A DNA stretch of 64,000 bases from Tunturiibacter empetritectus (lineage in GTDB: Bacteria > Acidobacteriota > Terriglobia > Terriglobales > Acidobacteriaceae): contig NZ_JACHDZ010000010.1 of assembly GCF_014201375.1 (NCBI RefSeq), forward strand, positions 1 through 64,000, given 5' to 3'. A model generated the notes under the pieces. The model worked only from the letters and a program-made list of their open reading frames with translations. It made no database searches and was not told where the DNA came from. A program made the position numbers and the translations under genes. This document shows, one piece after another, positions 17,544 through 25,990 of this stretch. Position 1 is the stretch's first letter. Each line of letters opens with the position of its first letter.

Positions 17544-18284
17544 CTAATTAATCTTCAGCGGATAGTAGTACGTTCCGTTGTCAGTGCCGCGCACTGTCGC
17601 GAGGAAGTAGGCTCCTGGCTTGGCAGCTCGCAGATCGAGCGTCACGTTCACCAAGACCTTTCCTCCGTCTCTTTCAACCGCATTCCCGGCCCCCGTTGCG
17701 ATGATTTGGCTTCCAGTCTTGTCTTGGGACACATTCACGTTATATCTGCCCACTTCGCTGAAGCGGGGAAGCACAACCGAGAGGCGAACGATCGCGGCAG
17801 GCAATGAGACCTCTTTCAATGGGGTTGTCTCATCATCAGCCCCTCTCAGAGTGCCGCTATTGAAAAGATCAACCGTAGCGCTTACAGGCTGAGCAGCGGC
17901 AACCTGGACGTTCGGAGCGTCCGCTGAATGGTCGTGCCTAAATGCCACATAACCGCCGCTACACATCACAATCAGAGAGGCCGCCAAGGCCAAAGGAACA
18001 GCCATCAGGCGCGAGGTTTTTGGGACTCGCGCTGAGTTGGAAGGCGTAACCTCGACAGGGCCAGAAATGGCTTCGGAGTTGGGCGTAGAGGCGACGGCAT
18101 TCGATTCTTCCCAATCCAAGCGGTAATGCCGATACTCGGCATAGCACTCAGAACAAGATCCAACATGAAGGCGGGCCGGATGCTCTGCCGGCAGCCTATC
18201 CTCAGCCAGGGCTTCTAGCGTTTTGTCGTCAGGACAGCCTTTTCGCTCGGGATTCGGAAATGTCTCAAGAAGGAAGTCCTTCAT
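17544..18284 (-). CDS. Zinc-finger-type anti-sigma factor
   Basis: A 246-residue predicted membrane anti-sigma factor. Near the N-terminus a zf-HC2-like motif reads HPARLHVGSCSECYAEY (His-x-Cys-x2-Cys). A single membrane helix (LALAASLIVMCSGGYVAF) follows around residue 120, and the rest is an extracytoplasmic beta-rich domain. It starts 22 bases after the sigma-factor stop; an upstream in-frame start overlapping the sigma gene is possible. It should hold the sigma factor inactive until an external signal arrives. Confidence 0.78.
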   Translation of the reverse strand: MKDFLLETFPNPERKGCPDDKTLEALAEDRLPAEHPARLHVGSCSECYAEYRHYRLDWEESNAVASTPNSEAISGPVEVTPSNSARVPKTSRLMAVPLALAASLIVMCSGGYVAFRHDHSADAPNVQVAAAQPVSATVDLFNSGTLRGADDETTPLKEVSLPAAIVRLSVVLPRFSEVGRYNVNVSQDKTGSQIIATGAGNAVERDGGKVLVNVTLDLRAAKPGAYFLATVRGTDNGTYYYPLKIN

Positions 18285-18306
18285 CAGATCCGGGTTCAAT
18301 GACGAT

Positions 18307-18882
18307 CTACCCTTTCGTCTCGCAAAATTGTGGTGAGCCGTGGCCCGGATCATCTATTTTGCGAGCACCAGTCAATGTGGAAGCTAAGCGCTCTTTGACG
18401 CGCTGGATGGCTTTCGCGGCTGCGGAGTATGTCGTTCCCAGCGCATTCGCGACAGTTGCCGGGCTCGTTTTATCTTGCAGAAGCAGAACGAGAATATACC
18501 TGTCCCGTTCATTCAGGGTTGCTTTTAGTTGTTCAAAGAGTATTTTACGGTCGATAGCGCCCTGAAAAGAACCACTCAGACCACCAATACTTTCAAGGTC
18601 ACGCCCAATCCCGGCGACTTGCTCTCTGGCCGCTCCACTCCTCATCCAGTCGCGAACTTTACCTTTGAGTGCGGAGTATGCGTAGCGTTGCGGTGAAATA
18701 AGGATCGTTGCTCGCTCTTGCATGCTGAGAGCTACTTCTTCAGCCCAGTTCGCAATCATCGCCGGATCGACTTGAGGGTAATCCCTCAGTACCCAATGAA
18801 ACGACCGCTCTACAGCGGTTTCGACCTCTGCACAAACAACGGTTCCGTTTGTGTCCACGAGATGTAAGTGAGCCCGAGTCAT
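18307..18882 (-). CDS. ECF-like RNA polymerase sigma factor
   Basis: A 191-residue sigma-70-family protein. The C-terminal half shows a sigma4-type helix-turn-helix: LNERDRYILVLLLQDKTSP, then VANALGTTYSAAAKAIQRVKERL. The N-terminal half is helical and less typical of region 2. ATG 18882 follows AGAGATG; a longer in-frame start exists at 18924. It is first in an operon with an anti-sigma factor and S41 protease, which supports the assignment. Confidence 0.82.
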   Translation of the reverse strand: MTRAHLHLVDTNGTVVCAEVETAVERSFHWVLRDYPQVDPAMIANWAEEVALSMQERATILISPQRYAYSALKGKVRDWMRSGAAREQVAGIGRDLESIGGLSGSFQGAIDRKILFEQLKATLNERDRYILVLLLQDKTSPATVANALGTTYSAAAKAIQRVKERLASTLTGARKIDDPGHGSPQFCETKG

Positions 18883-19025
18883 TGGCAAATCATCTCTGCA
18901 AAAAAAAGTGCTCAATGGTGTCAAAAAGAGCCCCTCTCATCTCGCTTAGAGGGTAGAAGTCAAATTTACTACGTGTCTGTAACTGACTGCCAACAGCGAG
19001 TTGCAGACTCTGTGGAAAGGGAGAG

Positions 19026-19295
19026 CTATTTCTTTGACGATTTTGATCGCGACTCGCCGCCCTCGATCAAGCCTAGACCGGCGACCAGTTCTTCGACAGG
19101 TATTTGAAAAACCTCGGCAATCCGAAGCAGAGTCGGCACTGAGAGACCATCGCCTTTCTCAATACGTTGTATCTGCGTCAAGTGAAAGCCATGCTGAACA
19201 ACAAGTGCGCGCAAGGTCAGCCCGCGCTCCTTGCGCAACAATTTGACTCGCTTACCTAAAGCCGCTGAGAACTTTTTGTAGTCGTATCGCAGCAT
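19026..19295 (-). CDS. XRE-family transcriptional regulator
   Basis: An 89-residue Cro/CI-type protein. The helix-turn-helix reads LRKERGLTLRALVVQHGFHL followed by TQIQRIEKGDGLSVPTLLRIA, with a Lys/Ser-rich tail. It is divergent from the transfer operon, whose promoter region at 19423-19490 carries palindromes, so it is the natural candidate for its repressor. The ATG at 19295 lacks an obvious ribosome site; the frame stays open to 19400. Confidence 0.85.
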   Translation of the reverse strand: MLRYDYKKFSAALGKRVKLLRKERGLTLRALVVQHGFHLTQIQRIEKGDGLSVPTLLRIAEVFQIPVEELVAGLGLIEGGESRSKSSKK

Positions 19296-19422
19296 GGAAT
19301 CGGTGTCGATGTGGACCTCGCGCAAGATGATAAGAGCACACCGCAACCTCCCGGTATAGCGATCTCTGCAAAATCTTAGCAACCTCCAAAGTACACACAC
19401 AAATGTGGAGATGCCTTATTGT

Positions 19423-19438
19423 GTTTTGTACACAAAAC
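19423..19438. promoter_or_regulatory. Palindrome GTTTTGT-AC-ACAAAAC, candidate operator
   Basis: Perfect 7-base arms with a 2-base centre, 20 bases upstream of the transfer-operon -35 element. A weaker TTGTG...CACAA pair lies just downstream of the -10 box, so a dimeric regulator could bracket the promoter. Confidence 0.55.
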
Positions 19439-19457
19439 TGTGGGTATGAAAAGTGTG

Positions 19458-19486
19458 TTGACACGAAGCGGAAGACTCGCTATAAG
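19458..19486 (+). promoter_or_regulatory. Sigma70-type promoter of the transfer operon
   Basis: TTGACA at 19458-19463 and TATAAG at 19481-19486 are separated by exactly 17 bases, about 190 bases before the first T4SS gene, giving a long 5' leader. Confidence 0.75.
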
Positions 19487-19675
19487 TTGTGCATCATGAC
19501 ACAAGTTTGTGGTAACACAGCAACGTGTACACGGCGGCGGATTGTACCGCGTGGCGATAGGGCTGTGGACCGCAAAGCCCAACACGAAAGGAGGACAAAA
19601 AGCCACTGCACGAAGGCTCTTTTGAGAGCACAACCCATTTCCTTTAGCCAAAATTCGCTTCATAAGGAGAAAACT

Positions 19676-20044
19676 TTGAACAAATCAATCGACTCACGCC
19701 TGGCGCGACGCTGGGTTCAGAAATTGTCCAAGAAGAATCTGCGGACATTCGGGCGAAGCATCGCACCAAGTCTGCTCGCCATTTCACTCACCTCACTTGC
19801 TCACGCTCAAGGCACGGTTGATTTTTCCGGTGCCACGACCGCGATGAACTCCTTCAAAACGTTCGCAGAGTACGCCGGAGCCGTCATCTGCCTCGGAGGT
19901 CTCATCTTCGCTGGCGTTCGGATGATGAGTGGTCGCTTCCAAGATGCGATTCCCGGTCTTTTCGGCGCACTCTTCGGTGCTGGCGTTCTCGGCTGGGGCG
20001 CTGGTTGGATCAGCTCTCTCACCGGCCAGACCGTTACCCAGTAA
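19676..20044 (+). CDS. virB2: VirB2/TrbC-like pilin
   Basis: A 122-residue prepilin. A basic N-terminus leads into a signal-like helix (SIAPSLLAISLTSLAHAQG) with likely cleavage after AHA, then two hydrophobic helices (FAEYAGAVICLGGLIFAGVR and the Gly/Ala-rich segment after AIPGL). This is the TrbC/VirB2 layout. The start is TTG at 19676, preceded by AAGGAGA with 5-base spacing; no ATG is placed sensibly. It is the first gene of the T4SS operon. Confidence 0.85.
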   Translation: MNKSIDSRLARRWVQKLSKKNLRTFGRSIAPSLLAISLTSLAHAQGTVDFSGATTAMNSFKTFAEYAGAVICLGGLIFAGVRMMSGRFQDAIPGLFGALFGAGVLGWGAGWISSLTGQTVTQ

Positions 20045-20055
20045 GGAGCCCAACC

Positions 20056-20322
20056 ATGACCAAACGAGGGGAACCGTTACCGATCAATCAGGCGATGAAC
20101 AGATCCAGAACAAAAGCCGGTCTGGAACTGACGACGTGGATGGTTATTGTCTTTGTCTCGATAACGGTTTTCCTCGTTGGTTTTCGCATTCTGGCCCTCA
20201 TCAGCTTCCCAGTATTGGTAGCTGCTGCGTGGCTCACCGTCCGCAAGCACCCGAAGATGTTCGAGCTTTGGGGCCACAGCCTTTTCCAGAAGCCCTACTA
20301 TGACCCCCGAAAAGAAAACTGA
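20056..20322 (+). CDS. virB3: VirB3/TrbD-like inner-membrane protein
   Basis: An 88-residue protein with a hydrophilic N-terminus, a double hydrophobic segment (MVIVFVSITVFLVGF and ALISFPVLVAAAWLTV) and a polar tail ending KPYYDPRKEN. Length, the membrane hairpin and position between pilin and VirB4 identify VirB3. AAGGAG precedes the ATG, and the end overlaps virB4 by 23 bases. Confidence 0.85.
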   Translation: MTKRGEPLPINQAMNRSRTKAGLELTTWMVIVFVSITVFLVGFRILALISFPVLVAAAWLTVRKHPKMFELWGHSLFQKPYYDPRKEN

Positions 20323-22672
20323 ACTCAGACGCCATACGCCCTGGTACGCGAAAGCTGGAGCCGGTTGCAGCATCGTGCCGATTTCTCGTTTCGTGACCCC
20401 GACCCTCTTCGCCCTGAAAACAGGCGGCTATGGATGCCTGTTTTCTCTAACCGGCATAGATGAGGAGAGCTTGACCGATCAGGAACTCGAAGCGCGAGTG
20501 CGTTCCATCGAGGGCGCACTGCGCGGATTGCCTGAAGGTTCCTGCCTCTATCAGTACGCCCGCGTTCTCTCAGGTTTTGAGATTCCGCGCCAAAAGAAGT
20601 ACAGCAATCCCGTCACCGAGACATTTGTAAACGACCGTCTCGCGTTCTTAGATCAGACAGCAGGGTTTCGCAGAATTGACCTGCATTGGTGTCTCACCTT
20701 CGAGCCGTCGCAGAAAAACCCTTTTGAACGAAAGCCCAATGAGAAGGCGGAGGATCATGCGCGGATGCTGTCGAGTCTTCAAAAAAGCGCGACGATCTTA
20801 GAATCACATCTAAATTCAGCGGTCGGCCTACGGCTTCTCGAAAAAGTCGAGGCGTTCCCATTCTTTTCTTATCTCTTCAACCTAGAGCCGTGGTGCGAAC
20901 ACGACCGTCTCATCCGTGATACCGGAGTGGACCGACAGATTGTAAAGAGCCCGCTGTCGTGGCACAGTGACCATCTCCGGGTTGGGAAGCGTTATGTCCA
21001 GATGTTCTCCCTGACGAATACACCGGAAATTTCAAGACCGTGTCAGTTTTCAGGCTTGATGACCCTCGACTGCGACAGTGTTCTATGCACGAGCTGGAGG
21101 CCGAAGTCGGCAGCATCAGCGCGATCGGAGATTTCCTCGCAAGAAAAGTTCATCTCCTTTTTCAAGGTAGGCGTTCTCGCCCGCGTGATGAGCGGTAGGG
21201 ATACTGCTTCGCTAGAGACAGGGGCTGGTGCCAAAGCCGCTGAAGCCAGCGTGGACGATCTTAGTGAAGTCATCCGCTCTCTCGACAAGACCGCGCAAGG
21301 TGAATTCACAATGCGATTGCTACTCGCCGCCAGAAGCGTAGAGCAGCTTCGTGACACAATTCCAGCCGTTCACCGACTATTCGTTGATGCCCGCGCTCAA
21401 GTGATGGAAGAGACGCTTGGAAACCTTTCTTCGTTCTACACAATGTTTCCGGGGAATCAGAAGTTCAATGTCTTCCCGCTGTGGTTAGGTGAGAACCACC
21501 ATGCGCGAATGTCCTCTGTATTCGCCCCGCACATCGGGCACCCGTACTCGGAAGACCTTGACGCCGAATACCTGAACATCTTTGAGACGCGGACCCGTAC
21601 TCCGTTTTTCCAAGATGCCTACGTGAACGGCGTGCGCGTCATGCTCATCATTGGACCAACTGGCACCGGAAAGTCAGTCCACGCTAACCAGATGCTTGCG
21701 TTGGAGCGGAAGTACGACGGTTTCTCCTACATCTTTGATATCGGCGGTTCCTACGAGAGTCAGGTAGAACTCTACGGTGGCAAAGTGACCCGAGTTGGCA
21801 AGAATGGCCCCCGCGCCGCTCCTTTCTCGCTGGAACCGACAGAGAACAACATCAAATTTCTTTACTCGTTCGAGAAGCTGTTGCTCACAAGTGGCGGCGC
21901 GATGCTGAGCCCGGAAGACGACGATGTGATCTACAAAGCCGTGCAAGGCATTTACCACCTTGAACCCCACAATCGCCGTCTCTCAAATCTTGGACTACCG
22001 AAGCACCTAGACCGCTATATGGCCAAGTGGGTAGGGAAGGGCGTCTATGCCGCGATCTTCGACAACGTAGAAGACGAGCTTTCCCTTGGACGTCTTCAGT
22101 GCTTCGATTTCCAAGGAGTGAACAACAGTCAATACGCCGACCTTATCGAGCCGCTGATGGTTTGGATACTTCGTCGCATTGACAATGTGCTCTACGACCC
22201 AACAAATCTAGGCGTCCCGAAGCATGTTCTCATCGAGGAGATTTTCTCCAGTATGAAGAACAAGCAGCTCCTAGATTCTGCACTTGCCTCTATCAAAACT
22301 GTTCGCAAAAACCTCGGCGGCGTGACTTTGATAGGGCAATCTGCGAATGACCTGGGAGAAAACGCAGACAGCATTGTCAACTCTTGTACCTCTTTCCTTT
22401 TCTTGCCGGATGCCACTTTCAACCGAAAGCATTACGGCGAACTTTTCAAGCTCACCGACCAGCAACTCGATTTATTCGAGTCACTGCGGGACCGTGAAGG
22501 GCTCTACGTTCGTCGCGACGGCCTGACTAAGGTTGTCACGCTCAATCTCGACAACCGAAGCTACGCCAAATTCTCCACAAAACCAAAGGACCGAGTACGC
22601 CGGACCAAACTCATCGAGAAGTACGGACTCACCGAGGGCATCGAGCGGTTTGCCCAAGGGGAGGCTGTCTAA
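20300..22672 (+). CDS. virB4: VirB4/TrbE-family conjugation ATPase
   Basis: A 790-residue protein of the length usual for VirB4. The CagE/TrbE-type N-terminal domain spans roughly 1-400; the motor domain has Walker A GPTGTGKS (Lys458), an SYIFDIGGSYESQVEL strand, Walker B KHVLIEEIFSSMK, and a following GQSANDLGENADSIV motif as in family members. It powers pilus assembly and substrate transfer at the inner membrane. It starts within virB3 and is followed 37 bases later by virB9. Confidence 0.95.
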   Translation: MTPEKKTELRRHTPWYAKAGAGCSIVPISRFVTPTLFALKTGGYGCLFSLTGIDEESLTDQELEARVRSIEGALRGLPEGSCLYQYARVLSGFEIPRQKKYSNPVTETFVNDRLAFLDQTAGFRRIDLHWCLTFEPSQKNPFERKPNEKAEDHARMLSSLQKSATILESHLNSAVGLRLLEKVEAFPFFSYLFNLEPWCEHDRLIRDTGVDRQIVKSPLSWHSDHLRVGKRYVQMFSLTNTPEISRPCQFSGLMTLDCDSVLCTSWRPKSAASARSEISSQEKFISFFKVGVLARVMSGRDTASLETGAGAKAAEASVDDLSEVIRSLDKTAQGEFTMRLLLAARSVEQLRDTIPAVHRLFVDARAQVMEETLGNLSSFYTMFPGNQKFNVFPLWLGENHHARMSSVFAPHIGHPYSEDLDAEYLNIFETRTRTPFFQDAYVNGVRVMLIIGPTGTGKSVHANQMLALERKYDGFSYIFDIGGSYESQVELYGGKVTRVGKNGPRAAPFSLEPTENNIKFLYSFEKLLLTSGGAMLSPEDDDVIYKAVQGIYHLEPHNRRLSNLGLPKHLDRYMAKWVGKGVYAAIFDNVEDELSLGRLQCFDFQGVNNSQYADLIEPLMVWILRRIDNVLYDPTNLGVPKHVLIEEIFSSMKNKQLLDSALASIKTVRKNLGGVTLIGQSANDLGENADSIVNSCTSFLFLPDATFNRKHYGELFKLTDQQLDLFESLRDREGLYVRRDGLTKVVTLNLDNRSYAKFSTKPKDRVRRTKLIEKYGLTEGIERFAQGEAV

Positions 22673-22709
22673 CCGCTGCGCCACACTACTCCACGACAAG
22701 GAAAACACT

Positions 22710-23540
22710 ATGAAGACCATCTCAATCCTGCTTATAAGTTCCGGCCTCGCGGTTGGCGCAGTCACAACCAGCCAGGCGGCCACGTCGCCAAACCTATTGC
22801 CCAGCGCACCACGTACTGTTGTCATACACGAGACGGAGACGCCGCCCGTTATCCGGGCCGGACTCCTTCAATCAACTCTCATCCTGCTACCCGCAGAGGA
22901 AAAAGTCGCTACTGTTTTCGGTGGCGATACCGTGTCGTGGGTGTTCGATGGCGGCCACGTCGCTAGCCGATTCATCTCGATCAAACCAAAAGTCGCAAAC
23001 ACGACTACTGACGTGCATATCGTTTCCGACCACGGGAACGAATACACCCTACAGCTCAGAGAAGTGTCGAGCGACGGTGATCCTCATTTCGATTCCAAGG
23101 TTTTTGTCACCCCCGGCGATCAGGCTGGTAAAGACAAGCTTGCAGCGATGCCTGTCTTTGTTCCCGCCGCTGAGTTGGACAAGGCGAAGCGGGAGGCCCA
23201 AGAAGCCGAGGTACAAGCGGCAAACGAGCGTAAGGCTGAAGCAGCTAAGGCTGAGCAGTATCGCAGCCAATATCCCGGACAGCTCCACTTTGACTACACA
23301 TGGGACCAAAAGAAGGGTAATGAACTTGGCCTACAGCAAGTGTGGCGCGATGACAAATTCACCTATCTACGTGGTCACTTCCAAGAGACCCCTGCTCTTT
23401 ACGAGCTGAAAGACGGGAAGGGAAGTCTGATCAATTTCGATTTCAACGAAGGACTTTACACGATTCCCAAATCTCTTTCAGACGGGTATCTCACCATCGG
23501 CAAAAAGCGTGTCGAGTTCAAGCGCACAGGGGGCAACTAG
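22710..23540 (+). CDS. virB9: VirB9/TrbG/CagX-family core-complex protein
   Basis: A 276-residue secreted protein with a signal peptide (ILLISSGLAVGAVTTSQA) and cleavage after SQA. The N-terminal domain contains VFGGDTVSWVFDG and ISIKPK...TTDVHIVSDHG, typical of CagX/TrbG. An Ala/Glu-rich coiled linker (residues ~165-195) precedes the C-terminal domain ending with FNEGLYTIPKSLSDGYLTIG. It forms the outer-membrane part of the T4SS core with VirB10. The ATG at 22710 follows AAGGAA. Confidence 0.9.
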   Translation: MKTISILLISSGLAVGAVTTSQAATSPNLLPSAPRTVVIHETETPPVIRAGLLQSTLILLPAEEKVATVFGGDTVSWVFDGGHVASRFISIKPKVANTTTDVHIVSDHGNEYTLQLREVSSDGDPHFDSKVFVTPGDQAGKDKLAAMPVFVPAAELDKAKREAQEAEVQAANERKAEAAKAEQYRSQYPGQLHFDYTWDQKKGNELGLQQVWRDDKFTYLRGHFQETPALYELKDGKGSLINFDFNEGLYTIPKSLSDGYLTIGKKRVEFKRTGGN

Positions 23541-23544
23541 CGTC

Positions 23545-24915
23545 ATGACCGATCCAAACCAGATTCCCCCGACCGTAAACGATCCCGGCCCCGTACCTGC
23601 TCAGCCAGAGGCTACGCCCGCAATCAAGAAGTCGATGCCAATCATCATCGGGTTGGCCGCCGTCATCCTAATCATCGGGCTTGCCAATGTAGGGAACCTT
23701 TTGCACCACGGCGCAAAGGAAGCACCGCGGAGTGCGCTTCCGATGCGTCCTGCATCACCCAATGCTCAGCAGGTTACGAGTTTCGAGGCTCAGCAGCGGC
23801 TTCTTGCCCAGCGTGACGAGGCCGATCGAATCCGTCAACAGCAGCTCGCCGCGCAAATGGCTCAGCTTCAGCAAGAGCAAGCTATACCTGGCCCCGAATC
23901 GCCCAACACGGCTCCCATGACGGCGGCACAGCGTCAGGCCATCTACGGCGATAGTCCGAACGCTCCTAAATACACCTCGAACACTGCGCAAGAGCAGGCC
24001 GAAGCAAAGCAGCGACAGCTCGCCCGTGAGAAGCAGCACCAAGACGCTCTCAATAGCGACACAGTAGCCATCGACTTTGCACATGGAGGAACGGCAGCCA
24101 ACGGCACAACTACGCTCGCGGCCAACACTAATGAACCTCAATCGGCCAGCACTGGAGAAAACGCACCGCTAGCGGCTTCTGGCGAGGCCGGCAGCGGTAG
24201 CGCTGCGCCAGATACAAACAACGGAGGTCCAGGAGCGCAGCAGCAGCGCTCAGCCGGTCTCAAAAACGTCGCCGCACAGCAATCACAGAAGAAAGACCCG
24301 ATGGCCGCGTACGACTTCGACGGGTATCAAGGGCGGCTCTACCGTGTTTTTGAGGGAACAGTCTTCGAGGGAGTTGTGACCAACCACGTAGACGGCGGCC
24401 TTCCTGGACCAATCATTGTCATGCTGACGACTGACTACTACTCCCACGACCATCAACAGCTTTTGCTACCGCAGGGGACCCGCCTTATCGGGAATGTGCA
24501 GAGTGTGGGAAGCCAGCAGCAGCGAAAACTAATCGTAGTCTTCAATCGCGCAGTCTGCCCGGATGGATTCTCACTCGATCTCAATAAGTACATCGGTCTC
24601 GATCCCATTGGAACGACCGGCCTAGCTACTAACGTCAACAACCACCTCCTCAGCTCATTTGCCGCCGCCGCCGCAATTGGCGGTATGGGCGGCCTCGCGC
24701 AGATCGGAAACAACGGTAGCGTCCTCACCGCCGACACGCAGATACGCAACGGAATCTCCGAGCAGTCCGCTATGGAGGCCGAGCAGATATTGAATCACTT
24801 CCTCAATCGTCTGCCCGTGATCACAGTAAAGGAGGGTTCTCGCGCCCGCGTTTACATCAACCAAGACATATTGATTCCGTCCTACGCAGAACATCGCGTC
24901 GATTCAGCGCTGTAA
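23545..24915 (+). CDS. virB10: VirB10/TrbI-family core-complex protein
   Basis: A 456-residue bitopic protein: a short cytoplasmic part, one membrane helix (PIIIGLAAVILIIGLANVG), a long Gln/Ala-rich periplasmic linker and the TrbI/VirB10 C-terminal domain (from ~residue 265) with AYDFDGYQGRLYRVFEGTVF, LLLPQGTRLIGNV and the terminal ILIPSY segment. A Gly/Ala-rich stretch (AAAAAIGGMGGLAQIGN) matches the outer-membrane antenna region. It starts four bases after virB9. Confidence 0.93.
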   Translation: MTDPNQIPPTVNDPGPVPAQPEATPAIKKSMPIIIGLAAVILIIGLANVGNLLHHGAKEAPRSALPMRPASPNAQQVTSFEAQQRLLAQRDEADRIRQQQLAAQMAQLQQEQAIPGPESPNTAPMTAAQRQAIYGDSPNAPKYTSNTAQEQAEAKQRQLAREKQHQDALNSDTVAIDFAHGGTAANGTTTLAANTNEPQSASTGENAPLAASGEAGSGSAAPDTNNGGPGAQQQRSAGLKNVAAQQSQKKDPMAAYDFDGYQGRLYRVFEGTVFEGVVTNHVDGGLPGPIIVMLTTDYYSHDHQQLLLPQGTRLIGNVQSVGSQQQRKLIVVFNRAVCPDGFSLDLNKYIGLDPIGTTGLATNVNNHLLSSFAAAAAIGGMGGLAQIGNNGSVLTADTQIRNGISEQSAMEAEQILNHFLNRLPVITVKEGSRARVYINQDILIPSYAEHRVDSAL

Positions 24916-24942
24916 CAGCCGTTCCCGAAATCAGGAGGACGT

Positions 24943-25752
24943 ATGAACCTTACGCTCACAAAACGCCGCAAGTGGATTGTTGCAGGCGTTGTCATACTCG
25001 GAACCGCTACCCCCAGCTTTGCCCTTTTCGGGTTTGGGGATATCGTTTTCGACCCGAGCAGCTACGGCCAACTTGTGTCGCAGCTCTCCACTTTGGCCAA
25101 AATGCTCACCACAGCACAAAGCCAATACAACGCGATCAAGAGCAATGTTCAGAACTTTTCTGCCAAGGCCATCTGGCAGACGGAACTGAACAAGATCAAA
25201 TCCGTTTCGGTCCCCAATACCTACGGGGAAACAAACGGTTTTACGAATGCTCTCAACCTCAACAATCAGAGCGCCGCACTCATGGCCTGGACCAACTCCA
25301 AAATTGGTTTGACTCCAGAAACCAGCGGCATTCTCAGCACACAAACGGTAGGGAATAGTTCAAACCTGACACAGCTCGCGATGATCGAGGCATCGGACAC
25401 CGCTTCACCCGATTGCCTCAATGCCGTGGGTTCCTACCGTCAGGCCCGCAATGACGCCGCCACAGCTCAGGCAAGCCTTCAGTCTGCCCAGCTCGACGGG
25501 TCTTCATCTACCAACAGTGAGGTTGAACAACTCAACCTCCTCAACGCAGCCCAAGCGCAACAGCTCAACGAACAGCAAGCGCAGGGTGTTCTGCACGCTT
25601 GTCTCGCGCAGCAAATGACCATTCAGAACATGCAACAGCGAAACGCCGCTGCGCAGGATCTGAATACGTGGGGTTTCGTCCAAGCCCAGCACACAGCGAA
25701 CCCAACCCTCAACGTGGCCGATTCTGGCACGTGGACAACCTATCTCCCCTAA
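24943..25752 (+). CDS. trbJ: TrbJ/VirB5-like periplasmic T4SS protein
   Basis: A 269-residue protein with a cleavable signal (WIVAGVVILGTATPSFA). The mature N-terminus IVFDPSSYGQLVSQL matches the VxDPxxY opening of TrbJ-type proteins, followed by long amphipathic helices rich in Gln and Ala. VirB5/TrbJ proteins act at the pilus tip or as periplasmic assembly factors. AGGAGG precedes the ATG. The order after virB10 fits the operon. Confidence 0.82.
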   Translation: MNLTLTKRRKWIVAGVVILGTATPSFALFGFGDIVFDPSSYGQLVSQLSTLAKMLTTAQSQYNAIKSNVQNFSAKAIWQTELNKIKSVSVPNTYGETNGFTNALNLNNQSAALMAWTNSKIGLTPETSGILSTQTVGNSSNLTQLAMIEASDTASPDCLNAVGSYRQARNDAATAQASLQSAQLDGSSSTNSEVEQLNLLNAAQAQQLNEQQAQGVLHACLAQQMTIQNMQQRNAAAQDLNTWGFVQAQHTANPTLNVADSGTWTTYLP

Positions 25753-25765
25753 AGGATTGACTTCG

Positions 25766-25966
25766 ATGAAACTGCCGATGTTCAAACGCCTTGCAACCGA
25801 TGTAGCGCCGCCAATTGTGGCGCTACTCGCCTTCACTGCCTGCGCCCTGGCCCTCGGACTCCTTATGGAGGTTTGTGGAGCCAATCATTCGCTTCAGCAG
25901 TGGGGCCAATCCATTCACATGAAACTTGACCCCTCATTTCCACGAGACGACTTCAGCCAGTTTTAG
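25766..25966 (+). CDS. Small membrane protein in T4SS operon
   Basis: A 66-residue protein with one membrane helix (PPIVALLAFTACALALGLLM) and a polar tail. No lipobox is placed correctly for a VirB7 lipoprotein, so I do not call it VirB7. AAAGGA lies 9 bases before the ATG, and the gene fills the gap between trbJ and virB6, which supports it being real. Confidence 0.65.
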   Translation: MKLPMFKRLATDVAPPIVALLAFTACALALGLLMEVCGANHSLQQWGQSIHMKLDPSFPRDDFSQF

Positions 25967-25990
25967 CGCAGTACCAGCTCAAACTACGGA

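Noticed and set aside
25766..25966. Small gene as VirB7 lipoprotein
   Set aside because: The only Cys near the N-terminus is inside the membrane helix without a lipobox pattern.
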